A DNA stretch of 33,221 nucleotides from Polaribacter sp. (GCA_030758355.1 JANREL010000064.1:1-33221); one strand, 5' to 3'; positions 17,724 through 25,783 are shown, counted from the stretch's first letter. Program-made: numbers and translations. Notes: a model not told the origin generated them from the letters alone.

Positions 17724-20348
17724 TTAGTTCACAAATCGATATGTAACTTTCAATAAAAAAGTATTCTCTTTTCGATTACTCAATACCTGATTTCTTAGCG
17801 AAGTTGACAAACTCGCCTCTGGATTTTCATTCCCAACAATACCTTGAGCCCAAACTAAAAAGATTTCAGAGCCTGGAATGTATTCCCATCTTGCAACTAA
17901 ATTTGAGCGGAACTGAGCGAAAGAAAAATCTGGTTTATCAAACTGATAATCAATAGCATTATCACTATTTTCGTCAATAGTATAAACGTTTGTTCCGGGT
18001 GAAATTTGATTGATATCATAAATAGTTACACGATCTGTAAAACGATCAGCGGCTGCAGTATTCACAAATTTAAACTCAGAATAACGTCCTCTTGAAATAA
18101 AAGGTTGACCATAAAACTGAATAGACATATTAGGATTGATACTATACGTAAAACGAATGGTCGTAGAAAATTCGTCGTTATTGATGTTTCCTAAAATATA
18201 TCTTTTATCATTTCCAAAATCAAGGCTTGCAACGTATTGCGCGCGGTCTTGTGTCAATTCTAATTGATTTTCTAAAGAAATGTTTAACGCATCTGTAGGT
18301 TGGTAATTGAATCCTATTGAATATCGTTGTCTTTTAAACACATTTTCATCAGCATCAACAAAAGTGAAATTTAGATTATAACTGAATTTTTTACTTCTAT
18401 CTGATCCAAAAGAACCATAAACATATCTATTATCAGCAGTTCTCCATCTTGGACCTCCTCGTAAAAATGCGTTTGAATATCCCCGGATACTGGTACCAAA
18501 ACCTACATTAGAGGTAGCATTATTGGCCCAATTAATATTTCCTTCTCCTTCAAAACGAATTCTGTTTAGATTTTTTTGAAAGTCATATTCTGTAACTTGT
18601 GAGGCTTCAACTGATGCATTCCTAAACGTTTTTGTAGGTACTTGCCATAAATATCTCAAATTTGCAAACTGAATCATTTGATCCGTATTTCTTAAAAAAC
18701 CCACATCATTTAGTTCTAATTCAGGCGAACGCCAGATAAAACCACCGTTATAACGCCAATTTCCTCCACCAGCTTTCCCCAATTCAATTCTTCCACCTGT
18801 TCCAGTTAGTGACGTTCTTGTTGGGTCAACAGCAACGTGAGTTGCATCTATTCTTTGAAATAAACGTGTGATAGAACGTTGTGTATTTTCAATCGATTCA
18901 GGACTTCCTAAAACGTGACTCATGATGATATTTCCGTCTAAAAAATACTCTCGATTTTTCCAGTTGTGTTGAAAATCAATGCCACCCGTGTAAGCAGCTT
19001 TATGAAGTTCCTTAAAATTCCCATTCAAATTTCGATTCGTAGCGGTAAAAATTCCGCCAATAAATGAGTTTCTTTCATTGAAATCTTTTTGAACTCTAGT
19101 TACAAAATAGTTTGTCAGTGGCTCTACGATTTCTTTTCTTGTGGTTCCATTTGTTTGCTTTACAGTAGCAAATTCGTTGGCGGTAACGCTTTCCAAAACA
19201 CCAATAGACCATCCATTTTTAGTTTTTCCCGAAAATTTTGCTGCGCCCAAAATCGTTGAATTTTGAGGAGTATCTGCAAATTCTCCATTCAAAAGATTGG
19301 CACCTCTGTGTGGATTTCTCCCAACTCTTCTACTGTAAAAAAGGTTGTCACTTCCATTGGCAAATTGAAAATCAAAGATGTTTTTATTTTCAACAAAAAA
19401 AGGTCTTTGTTCTCTAAAAAAAAGTTGAAAACCATCCAAAGCAATGGCTCCAGGATCAGCTTCTACTTGACCAAAATCAGGATTGATAGTTACATCTAAA
19501 GTCAAATCATTGGTAACTCCAATTTTAGCATCCAAACCAAGATTGGCTTTAAAATCGCTTCCATCTCTGTAAGGATTATTTCCTTCTTTTGGATACGAAT
19601 CATATTGCAGTAATGTAAAAGGCTGAATTTCTAATTGCTTTTGAGGCGTTAAATCGACCAAACCATGCAACTCTCCTGATTCGCTGATAAATCCTGCTTG
19701 GTTATTTGGAATTCTTTGCCACATAGAGCGTTCGTTTAATCTAAAAATATTTCGGATCACATTAAAACCCCAAATTTGCTCTTTTGCATCTCCAAAACGC
19801 AGTTGGCTGAGAGGTATTTTCATTTCTGCTGTCCAACCAAATTCATCAAGTTTTGCATTCGTAAACCAAACAGGATTCCAGCTTTCATCCCAATTTTGTC
19901 CGTTTTGAGAAGCAATTTCTTCACCTTTTACACCAGCTGCGGTGATTGTAAAAACAAATGCAGTTCGTTTGTCATGATAACTATCAATAATTACATTTAC
20001 TCTATCACCTGCAAAACCATCTCTTCTACTTAATCTGCGTTGAATCAAATCTGGCTTTTCATCCAAGGCGTTGATAGCAATGTATAAATATTTGGAATCA
20101 TACATCACTTTAAACAAGGTTTGATATGTTGGTGGTGTTCCTTCGTCAGGTTCTCTCTCCGTAAAATCGGATGACCATTCAACCACATTCCAAGCTTCAT
20201 CAGTGATATCACCATCAATAATGGGCGTTTTTGTGAGTTTTTTTGTAGTGTAAACTCTCTTTGGAATTTTATTAGTTAAACCTTCTTGTGAAAATGAAAC
20301 TATCGAACAAAAAAGTAAAACTAAAAAGTAACGTAAGGCAAATTTCAT
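17724..20348 (-). CDS. DUF5916 outer-membrane protein with CBM9-like domain
   Basis: I start this protein at ATG 20348 (MKFALRYFLVLLF, a good signal peptide ending Ser-Phe-Ser-Gln), giving 874 residues; a longer start at 20402 overlaps the promoter. After the signal, a CBM9-like beta-sandwich (about 35-230) contains TPIIDGDITDEAWN and a Tyr-Leu-Tyr-Ile-Ala-Ile-Asn-Ala segment. The remainder is rich in alternating, aromatic beta strands and ends VTYRFVN, as expected of an outer-membrane beta-barrel. This matches the DUF5916 family, of unknown function; involvement in glycan uptake or binding is only suggested by the CBM-like domain. A palindrome covers its -33 box. Confidence 0.87.
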   Translation of the reverse strand: MKFALRYFLVLLFCSIVSFSQEGLTNKIPKRVYTTKKLTKTPIIDGDITDEAWNVVEWSSDFTEREPDEGTPPTYQTLFKVMYDSKYLYIAINALDEKPDLIQRRLSRRDGFAGDRVNVIIDSYHDKRTAFVFTITAAGVKGEEIASQNGQNWDESWNPVWFTNAKLDEFGWTAEMKIPLSQLRFGDAKEQIWGFNVIRNIFRLNERSMWQRIPNNQAGFISESGELHGLVDLTPQKQLEIQPFTLLQYDSYPKEGNNPYRDGSDFKANLGLDAKIGVTNDLTLDVTINPDFGQVEADPGAIALDGFQLFFREQRPFFVENKNIFDFQFANGSDNLFYSRRVGRNPHRGANLLNGEFADTPQNSTILGAAKFSGKTKNGWSIGVLESVTANEFATVKQTNGTTRKEIVEPLTNYFVTRVQKDFNERNSFIGGIFTATNRNLNGNFKELHKAAYTGGIDFQHNWKNREYFLDGNIIMSHVLGSPESIENTQRSITRLFQRIDATHVAVDPTRTSLTGTGGRIELGKAGGGNWRYNGGFIWRSPELELNDVGFLRNTDQMIQFANLRYLWQVPTKTFRNASVEASQVTEYDFQKNLNRIRFEGEGNINWANNATSNVGFGTSIRGYSNAFLRGGPRWRTADNRYVYGSFGSDRSKKFSYNLNFTFVDADENVFKRQRYSIGFNYQPTDALNISLENQLELTQDRAQYVASLDFGNDKRYILGNINNDEFSTTIRFTYSINPNMSIQFYGQPFISRGRYSEFKFVNTAAADRFTDRVTIYDINQISPGTNVYTIDENSDNAIDYQFDKPDFSFAQFRSNLVARWEYIPGSEIFLVWAQGIVGNENPEASLSTSLRNQVLSNRKENTFLLKVTYRFVN

Positions 20349-20399
20349 TTTAAAATTTGATTGAATTAAAAAAGCGATAAAAAGCATTAAAATGAGTGA

Positions 20400-20427
20400 C
20401 AAAAATACCTTTCTATTCTCTTAACAA
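20400..20427 (-). promoter_or_regulatory. Promoter of the DUF5916 gene
   Basis: TTG (20425-20427), 17 nt, TATTTTTG (20400-20407) on the minus strand. The start codon at 20348 follows after about 51 nt. Confidence 0.7.
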
Positions 20428-20435
20428 TATGTTAA
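20421..20435. promoter_or_regulatory. Candidate operator on the DUF5916 promoter
   Basis: TTAACA-ATA-TGTTAA is a perfect 15-bp palindrome that includes the -33 TTG. Binding there would block or recruit RNA polymerase. Confidence 0.45.
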
Positions 20436-20698
20436 TTTAAATGAAAATCAAACGGTTTCTGTGAAAAATATTTTACAAACTTCCTAAATATTTAATAAAT
20501 TAAGGGTATTCTATTTTAGATATCTTAAAAAAGATGTTAACAATTTTGTAATAATCAAAAGCTTTTTATTTCAAAAATCTTAACAATTCTCTAAAAAAAT
20601 TAAGAATACCTAAAAGAAAATTAATATTGTTTTTAAAACAACTAAGTAGCCATTCGTTTTTCTTAAAATTAATCAATTATTTTTTATATAAAGTACTA

Positions 20699-20730
20699 TT
20701 TGTCAATAAAATAAAAAGCAGTACATTTGC
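20699..20730 (+). promoter_or_regulatory. Promoter of the rplM-rpsI-rpsB-tsf operon
   Basis: TTTG (20699-20702), 19 nt, TACATTTGC (20722-20730): the most canonical promoter in the window. The leader before rplM is about 50 nt. Confidence 0.85.
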
Positions 20731-20787
20731 ACTCCTTTTTTAAGGAAAAAATAAATTATTAATTAAACAAAAACTAAAAGTGTAATT

Positions 20788-21243
20788 ATGAACACATTAA
20801 GTTACAAAACAGTATCAGCAAACAGCGCTACCGTTAACAAGGAGTGGGTTTTGGTTGATGCGGACGGTCAATCGTTGGGTCGTCTTGCTTCTAAAGTAGC
20901 AAAGCTAATTAGAGGTAAATATAAACCAAATTTTACTCCTCACGTAGATTGTGGAGACAATGTGGTGGTTATCAACGCAGAAAAAATTAATTTAACAGGA
21001 AAAAAGTGGGCTGACAAAACCTACATTCACCACACTGGTTATCCTGGAGGGCAAAGATCGTTAACTGCAACAGAAATGTTTGACAAAGATCCAACAAGAT
21101 TGATTGAAAAAGCAGTGAAAGGAATGTTACCAAAAAACACATTAGGTGCAGCTTTGTTCAGAAACTTGTATGTATATGCAGGAACTGAGCACAAACAAGC
21201 AGGTCAAACACCTAAAGCTATTAACCTTAACGATTACAAATAA
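20788..21243 (+). CDS. rplM: Ribosomal protein L13 (uL13)
   Basis: A large-subunit ribosomal protein of 151 residues. Family marks: WVLVDADGQSLGRLAS near the N-terminus, HHTGYPGGQRS in the middle and the conserved AVKGMLPKNTLG. It starts the operon behind a strong promoter and overlaps rpsI by one base (TAATG), the classical L13-S9 pairing. Confidence 0.98.
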   Translation: MNTLSYKTVSANSATVNKEWVLVDADGQSLGRLASKVAKLIRGKYKPNFTPHVDCGDNVVVINAEKINLTGKKWADKTYIHHTGYPGGQRSLTATEMFDKDPTRLIEKAVKGMLPKNTLGAALFRNLYVYAGTEHKQAGQTPKAINLNDYK

Positions 21244-21629
21244 TGGAAACTGTACACAAGATAGGTAGAAGAAAAACAGCTGTAGCGCGTGTTTATCTTT
21301 CAGAGGGTGATGGTACAATTACCATCAACAAAAGAGAATTTAAAAATTACTTTACAACTGCTTCTTTACAGTATAAAGTGCAACAACCTTTAATGCTTAC
21401 TGAAAATGTAACTTCTTACAATATCAAAGTAAGTGTTTATGGAGGTGGAGTTACTGGTCAAGCTGAAGCAATTCGTTTGGCAATTACAAGAGCTTTAGTA
21501 GCAATTAATGAAGAAAACAAAGCAGTTTTAAAACCAGAAGGCTTATTAACTCGCGATCCAAGAATGGTAGAGCGTAAGAAATTTGGTCAGAAGAAAGCTC
21601 GTAAAAGATTCCAGTTCTCTAAACGTTAA
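21243..21629 (+). CDS. rpsI: Ribosomal protein S9 (uS9)
   Basis: A small-subunit protein of 128 residues. It starts METVHKIGRRKTAVARVYL, has the VYGGGVTGQAEAIRLAI core and the basic C-terminal tail ending Gln-Phe-Ser-Lys-Arg, whose last residues touch the P-site tRNA. It is translationally coupled to rplM and followed by a 199-bp leader before rpsB. Confidence 0.98.
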   Translation: METVHKIGRRKTAVARVYLSEGDGTITINKREFKNYFTTASLQYKVQQPLMLTENVTSYNIKVSVYGGGVTGQAEAIRLAITRALVAINEENKAVLKPEGLLTRDPRMVERKKFGQKKARKRFQFSKR

Positions 21630-21720
21630 TGTTTTGGAGAAGAGAAACAAGAATAAAGAATCAGGACAACAAGTCTTTCGTGTTTTTTCATTGTTTTCTT
21701 TTCTTAATTACCGTTTTGAG

Positions 21721-21791
21721 ACTGTTATTAAAAAAACAAATAACAGTTTAGTATCTAAATATATAAGACTCGAAAAGACTACTTATATATT
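21721..21791 (+). promoter_or_regulatory. Structured leader between rpsI and rpsB
   Basis: Two perfect inverted repeats lie in the 199-bp gap: ACTGTTATT/AATAACAGT (21721-21747, 9-nt loop) and AATATATAAG/CTTATATATT (21758-21791, 14-nt loop). Neither is followed by a U-tract, and no good promoter was found. They may form an r-protein leader, mRNA processing site or autoregulatory element; this is inference. Confidence 0.4.
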
Positions 21792-21828
21792 GATTTAAAA
21801 AAAACAGAAAGTAAACACATTTATAAAA

Positions 21829-22602
21829 ATGGCAAAAGTAAACATTCAAGAATTAATAGATAGTGGTGTACATTTTGGACACCTTACTAGAAAATGGAAC
21901 CCAAACATGGCTCCATATATTTATACAGAAAGAAATGGTGTTCACATCATTGATTTGTATAAAACAGCTGCTAAAATAGAAGAAACTTCAGAAGCTTTGA
22001 AAAAAATTGCAAACTCTGGACGTAAAGTATTATTCGTAGCTACCAAAAAACAAGCAAAAGACGTTGTTGCTGAAAAAGCAAAAGCTGTTGGGATGCCTTA
22101 CATCACTGAAAGATGGCCAGGTGGAATGCTAACTAACTTTGTAACTATCAGAAAAGCTGTTAAAAAAATGGCTTCTATTGATAGAATGAAAACAGATGGC
22201 TCTTTCGATGCTTTGTCTAAAAGAGAAAAATTACAAATTAACCGTCAAAGAGAAAAATTAGAAAAAAACTTAGGTTCTATTGCTGATATGACTCGTTTGC
22301 CAGGTGCTATTTTTGTAGTAGATATCAAAAAAGAACACATCGCAATTGCGGAAGCACAAAATTTGAACATTCCAATTTTTGCAATGGTTGATACCAACTC
22401 AGATCCAAGATTGGTGGATTTTGTTATCCCATCAAATGATGATGCTTCAAAATCTATTGACAAAGTATTGTCTCACATCACTAATGCAATCGCAGAAGGT
22501 TTATCAGACAGAAAAGCTGATAAAGACAAAGGTAAGGACGATCAAGAAGAAGTAGAAGAAGTGGTAACTGCAAAAGCTATCGAAATTTCTGAAGAAGAAT
22601 AA
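21829..22602 (+). CDS. rpsB: Ribosomal protein S2 (uS2)
   Basis: A small-subunit protein of 257 residues. Visible marks: DSGVHFGHLTRKWNP at the N-terminus, Phe-Val-Ala-Thr-Lys-Lys-Gln, ITERWPGGMLTNF and Pro-Ile-Phe-Ala-Met-Val-Asp-Thr-Asn. The C-terminus is an acidic, Lys/Glu-rich tail of about 35 residues, commonly seen in Bacteroidota. It is followed by tsf after 23 bp, the standard rpsB-tsf pairing. Confidence 0.98.
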   Translation: MAKVNIQELIDSGVHFGHLTRKWNPNMAPYIYTERNGVHIIDLYKTAAKIEETSEALKKIANSGRKVLFVATKKQAKDVVAEKAKAVGMPYITERWPGGMLTNFVTIRKAVKKMASIDRMKTDGSFDALSKREKLQINRQREKLEKNLGSIADMTRLPGAIFVVDIKKEHIAIAEAQNLNIPIFAMVDTNSDPRLVDFVIPSNDDASKSIDKVLSHITNAIAEGLSDRKADKDKGKDDQEEVEEVVTAKAIEISEEE

Positions 22603-22625
22603 ATTAATTTAATAAAAAATAAATC

Positions 22626-23597
22626 ATGGAAACAGTAAATGTAAGTGCTGCTGATGTTAAAAATTTAAGAGAAGCAACTGGAGCTGGGATGATGGATTGT
22701 AAAAAGGCATTAGTAGAGGCTGGTGGTGACTTTGACAAAGCAATTGATATTTTACGTAAAAAAGGTCAAAAAATTGCTGCAAACAGAGCAGATAGAGAAT
22801 CTACTGAAGGCGTAGCAGTAACAAAAATAAACGATGAAAAAACTGTAGGTGTTGCAATTGTTTTGGCTTGTGAAACTGATTTTGTTGGGAAAAACGATAA
22901 ATTCGTAGCATTGGCGGAAGAATTTGCTGCAATCGCAATCAATCATGATAGTAAAGAATCTTTCTTGACTGCTGATTTTGGCGGAATGTCAGTTGCAGAT
23001 AAATTGGTTGAACAAACTGGAGTTATTGGTGAAAAACTAGACATCACTGCTTTTGAGAAAATTGAAGCTGCTTATGTAGGTTCTTATACCCACATTGGAA
23101 AAATCGCTGCTTTGGTTGGATTGTCTACCCCTGTAAAAAATGCTGAAATTTTAGTGAAAGATGTAGCAATGCAAGTTGCTTCCATGGGTGCTAAAACGTT
23201 ATCTTACAAAGACTTTGATCCTGCATTCGTTACTGCTGAAACTGAAGCTAGAATCGCTGTTATTGAAAAAGATAATATCGAATTGGCAAGATTGGGTAAA
23301 ACATTGAAAAATGTTCCTAAATACATTTCAAGAGCGCAACTTACTGACGAAATTTTAGCTCAAGCTGAAGCTGAAGCAAAAGCTGAATTGGCTGCAGAAG
23401 GAAAACCAGAGAAAATTTGGGATAAAATTTTACCAGGTAAATTAGAACGTTTTATCTCTGACAACACAACGTTAGATTTAGAATTGTGTTTATTAGACCA
23501 AGCATTTATTAAAGATGACAAGAAAAATGTAGCTTCATACGTTAAAACTTATGGTGATGTTGAAGTAACAGTATTCAAAAGAGTAACTTTAGGATAA
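22626..23597 (+). CDS. tsf: Translation elongation factor Ts
   Basis: EF-Ts regenerates EF-Tu-GTP. The 323-residue protein has the N-terminal UBA-like domain (LREATGAGMMDCKKAL), the ETDFVGKND core motif that contacts EF-Tu, and a C-terminal dimerisation-type region. Length is within the Bacteroidota range. It is last in the operon and is followed by a strong terminator shared with aat. Confidence 0.97.
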   Translation: METVNVSAADVKNLREATGAGMMDCKKALVEAGGDFDKAIDILRKKGQKIAANRADRESTEGVAVTKINDEKTVGVAIVLACETDFVGKNDKFVALAEEFAAIAINHDSKESFLTADFGGMSVADKLVEQTGVIGEKLDITAFEKIEAAYVGSYTHIGKIAALVGLSTPVKNAEILVKDVAMQVASMGAKTLSYKDFDPAFVTAETEARIAVIEKDNIELARLGKTLKNVPKYISRAQLTDEILAQAEAEAKAELAAEGKPEKIWDKILPGKLERFISDNTTLDLELCLLDQAFIKDDKKNVASYVKTYGDVEVTVFKRVTLG

Positions 23598-23617
23598 TAT
23601 TTCTATCTACAAATTAT

Positions 23618-23646
23618 AAAAACCTCACTTATTAAGTGAGGTTTTT
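23618..23646. terminator. Bidirectional terminator between tsf and aat
   Basis: AAAAACCTCACTT pairs with AAGTGAGGTTTTT across a 3-nt loop, giving a 13-bp stem flanked by A and T runs. The stop codon of aat (23646-23648) lies in the outer end of the stem. Confidence 0.9.
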
Positions 23647-24278
23647 TATTGATATTTTTCTAGCAATTCTAAAAAAATCTTTCTGTCAATCTCTCTAGCA
23701 CCCAAACTATCCAAATGTTTGTTGTAAACTTGACAGTCTATCAAAGCGTATTTGTTGCTTTTAACCAAATGTATAAAAGCTACTTTTGACGCATTTGAAA
23801 CGGAACTAAACATACTTTCTCCGCAAAAGATTTCGTTCATTTCTATGCCATATAAGCCACCAACTAGTTGATTATCGTGCCAAACTTCTATAGATTTAGC
23901 CACACCTACTTTATGAAGATGGATATAAGCTTGTTCCATTTCATCCGTTATCCAAGTGCCAAATTCATCCTTTCTTCGAATCATTTTACATTGACGAATT
24001 ACTTCTTCAAAAGCCTTGTTTTCAGTAATTTGAAATTGATTTTTTTGAATTGCTTTTTTCATTGATTTTGAAATGTTCAATTCATCAGGAAACAACACCA
24101 TTCGCTTTTTTGGACAATACCAAACAATAGGATCACCTTCAGAAAACCAGGGGAAAATTCCATTTTGATAGGCAAAAATCAAACGCTCAACTGACAAATC
24201 TCCACCCAATGCGATAATGCCCTCTCTAGAAGTGTTTTCATACGGAGGAAATGCTATTTTTTCGGTTAACCAAATCAT
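23646..24278 (-). CDS. aat: Leucyl/phenylalanyl-tRNA-protein transferase
   Basis: Aat adds Leu or Phe to N-terminal Lys or Arg of proteins, marking them for degradation through ClpS/ClpAP (N-degron pathway). The 210-residue protein has IIALGGDLSVERLIFAY, GIFPWFSEGDPIVWY, WCPK-like Tyr-Cys-Pro-Lys-Lys-Arg, EVWHDNQLVGGLYG and GESMFS, all typical of the family. It is alone on the minus strand and convergent with tsf. The start at ATG 24278 lies 6 nt from the G of a -7 box. Confidence 0.95.
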   Translation of the reverse strand: MIWLTEKIAFPPYENTSREGIIALGGDLSVERLIFAYQNGIFPWFSEGDPIVWYCPKKRMVLFPDELNISKSMKKAIQKNQFQITENKAFEEVIRQCKMIRRKDEFGTWITDEMEQAYIHLHKVGVAKSIEVWHDNQLVGGLYGIEMNEIFCGESMFSSVSNASKVAFIHLVKSNKYALIDCQVYNKHLDSLGAREIDRKIFLELLEKYQ

Positions 24279-24283
24279 GACTT

Positions 24284-24291
24284 CAAAGTTA
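24284..24291 (-). promoter_or_regulatory. -7 promoter box of aat
   Basis: TAACTTTG on the minus strand. Its G lies 6 nt from the A of the aat ATG, pointing to a leaderless mRNA. No well-spaced -33 box was seen. Confidence 0.5.
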
Positions 24292-24379
24292 CAAATTAAG
24301 ATAATTGAAAAAGCAATACTTATAATTATTGGAATAATTTAAAAAAGCGTTAATCTTTTCAAAATGTGTAAATCAAGCC

Positions 24380-24427
24380 AAGATTGTAAGTACTTTTGTA
24401 ATCCTTTTTAAAAAAGATTGTAAAGTA
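24380..24427 (+). promoter_or_regulatory. -7 box flanked by direct repeats upstream of the VTT-like gene
   Basis: TACTTTTG (24391-24398) is a -7 match about 32 nt before the ATG at 24431. It lies between two copies of AAGATTGTAA(A)GTA at 24380-24392 and 24414-24427. Confidence 0.4.
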
Positions 24428-24430
24428 TTT

Positions 24431-25054
24431 ATGAAACCTCTAAAGAAGAAAAAAACGAACTCACATCGTGCAAAACTAATGCATCATTATTTTTCGAGAA
24501 CTGGTTTTTATCTTTTTGTTTGGACAAGTTTAAAAAAAGCTTTTTTACCTATTTTAGGAGTTGTGTTACTTATTTTTTTAGTAAATAAATATGTTTTCAA
24601 CATCAATGAAGTCTTGCAACACATGACCGAAACTTTTTCGAGAATTGGCATTTTAATCACTTTTTTTATCTCTGAAACCCTATTAGGGTTGATTCCGCCT
24701 GAGATATTTATTGCATGGACAAAAAAAACAGATACTCCCATTTTTAATCTATTTTTTTTAGCAGCACTTTCTTATTTTGGAGGATTGCTGTCATATTTCT
24801 TAGGGAAATTGACCCTAAAAATTGATTCTTTGAGAGAATATTTAGAGGTAAAAATGGAAAATAATCTAAGAAACTCCAGAAAATGGGGCGGGATTTTAAT
24901 TTTAGTTGGAGCCTTATTACCATTACCCTTTTCTATTGCTTGTATCACAGCGGGTATGATTAAATATCCATTTAAAAATGTGGCATTTTTTGGATTATTT
25001 CGTTTTGCACGTTTTGCCATTTATGCTTGGGCAATTTTTCAAGTAGTTCACTAA
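24431..25054 (+). CDS. VTT/DedA-like inner-membrane protein
   Basis: A 207-residue membrane protein with a very basic N-terminus (KPLKKKK) and about five hydrophobic segments (roughly 37-55, 70-92, 103-125, 152-176 and 182-205). The region with Leu-Gly-Leu-Ile-Pro-Pro-Glu, the Gly-Gly-Leu-Leu-Ser-Tyr-Phe-Leu-Gly-Lys segment and the late GALLPLPFSIACITAGM block resemble the VTT (SNARE-associated/DedA, YqaA-like) fold, whose members include lipid scramblases and flippases. The exact role is unknown. The next gene starts 20 bp downstream but has its own -7 box. Confidence 0.7.
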   Translation: MKPLKKKKTNSHRAKLMHHYFSRTGFYLFVWTSLKKAFLPILGVVLLIFLVNKYVFNINEVLQHMTETFSRIGILITFFISETLLGLIPPEIFIAWTKKTDTPIFNLFFLAALSYFGGLLSYFLGKLTLKIDSLREYLEVKMENNLRNSRKWGGILILVGALLPLPFSIACITAGMIKYPFKNVAFFGLFRFARFAIYAWAIFQVVH

Positions 25055-25061
25055 AAAATTG

Positions 25062-25069
25062 TATTTTTG
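25062..25069 (+). promoter_or_regulatory. -7 promoter box of the DUF1456 gene
   Basis: TATTTTTG, with its G 6 nt before the A of ATG 25075. No clear -33 box. It supports the short start of the gene and a leaderless transcript. Confidence 0.45.
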
Positions 25070-25074
25070 ACGCT

Positions 25075-25314
25075 ATGGGATTATCTAACAATGATATTTT
25101 TAAAAAACTAAGAGTTGCGCACAAATTGCGTGATTCAGATATTATAGACATTTGTGCATTGGTCGATTTTAAGGTAACTAAAGGCGAAATTGGAGCTATT
25201 TTCAGAAATGAAGATCACCCAAAATATGTAGAATGTGGTGATCAATTCTTGCGAAATTTTTTGAATGGATTGATCATCCATTTACGAGGTCCTATGCCTA
25301 AAAAAGCAGACTAA
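25075..25314 (+). CDS. DUF1456 (YehS-like) protein, single repeat
   Basis: A 79-residue protein starting MGLSNNDIFKKLRVAHKLRD, with a Glu-Asp-His-Pro-Lys-Tyr segment and LNGLIIHLRG near the end; these are marks of DUF1456. E. coli YehS has about 156 residues with two such repeats, whereas this protein has one. I start at ATG 25075; an upstream in-frame TTG would put 16 extra residues inside the VTT-like gene and across the -7 box. Function is unknown. It is followed by a terminator. Confidence 0.8.
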   Translation: MGLSNNDIFKKLRVAHKLRDSDIIDICALVDFKVTKGEIGAIFRNEDHPKYVECGDQFLRNFLNGLIIHLRGPMPKKAD

Positions 25315-25350
25315 ATTAAATTTTTAGATTGTTAAACTTAATTATTTTAA

Positions 25351-25388
25351 ATAAAAAAGAGAAATCAATAATGATTTCTTTTTTTTAT
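25351..25388. terminator. Bidirectional terminator between DUF1456 and DUF3127 genes
   Basis: GAAATCA-ATAA-TGATTTC extended by A/T runs to a stem of about 17 bp, with T runs on both strands. It fits the convergent genes on either side. Confidence 0.85.
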
Positions 25389-25411
25389 TTAAAATAATAT
25401 AACTTGTCTAT

Positions 25412-25783
25412 TTAAAAAGGCAAATCATCTGGCTCTTCTTCAGTAAAATTTGTTGCCGGTTGAAACTGATCAACTGGAGGTAAATTTTGTGCATTTGATG
25501 CTGATTGAGATAGACTTTCTATTCTCCAACCTGTAATTGAATTGAAATATTTTGCTTCACCTTGAGGATTAATCCATTCTCTACCACGTAAATTGATAGA
25601 AACTTTTACATCTTGACCCACTTTATAATTGTTCAATAAATCAACCTTATCTTGCAAAAATTCAATCATAATCATTTGTGGATATTGCTCATCTGTAGTT
25701 ACAACCAATTCTCTTTTTCTAAATCCAGCAGAACCAAACGTCTGAACGTCACCAATTAATTTTACTTTACCTATAACTTCCAT
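25412..25783 (-). CDS. DUF3127 protein with SSB-like C-terminal tip
   Basis: A 123-residue cytoplasmic protein of the DUF3127 type found in Bacteroidota. The first 90 residues are beta-rich and look like an OB-like fold (GKVKLIGDVQTFGSAG, then Phe-Arg-Lys-Arg-Glu-Leu-Val-Val). A disordered Gln/Ser/Pro linker (about 92-113) leads to the acidic end EEEPDDLPF. This layout and the Asp-Asp-x-Pro-Phe tip copy single-stranded DNA-binding protein, whose tip recruits repair proteins. The function is not established. It lies 7 bp downstream of the flavin reductase gene, in one operon. Confidence 0.82.
   Translation of the reverse strand: MEVIGKVKLIGDVQTFGSAGFRKRELVVTTDEQYPQMIMIEFLQDKVDLLNNYKVGQDVKVSINLRGREWINPQGEAKYFNSITGWRIESLSQSASNAQNLPPVDQFQPATNFTEEEPDDLPF

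Larger units (their letters stand above)
20349..20787. other. Divergent intergenic region, DUF5916 and rplM
   Basis: No gene seen. The region is very AT-rich and holds the promoters of both flanking genes. TTAACAAT occurs three times on the plus strand (20421, 20537, 20580), the first inside the palindrome TTAACA-ATA-TGTTAA and the second inside TGTTAACA. No stable long hairpin or RNA gene was recognised. Confidence 0.7.

Noticed and set aside
20731-20745. Short CCTT/AAGG inverted repeat in the rplM leader
   Set aside because: Only a 4-bp stem; too weak to call an attenuator or leader structure.
21583-21798. Open frame overlapping the end of rpsI and the rpsI-rpsB gap
   Set aside because: It overlaps rpsI out of frame and its gap part is low-complexity AT-rich; no family features.
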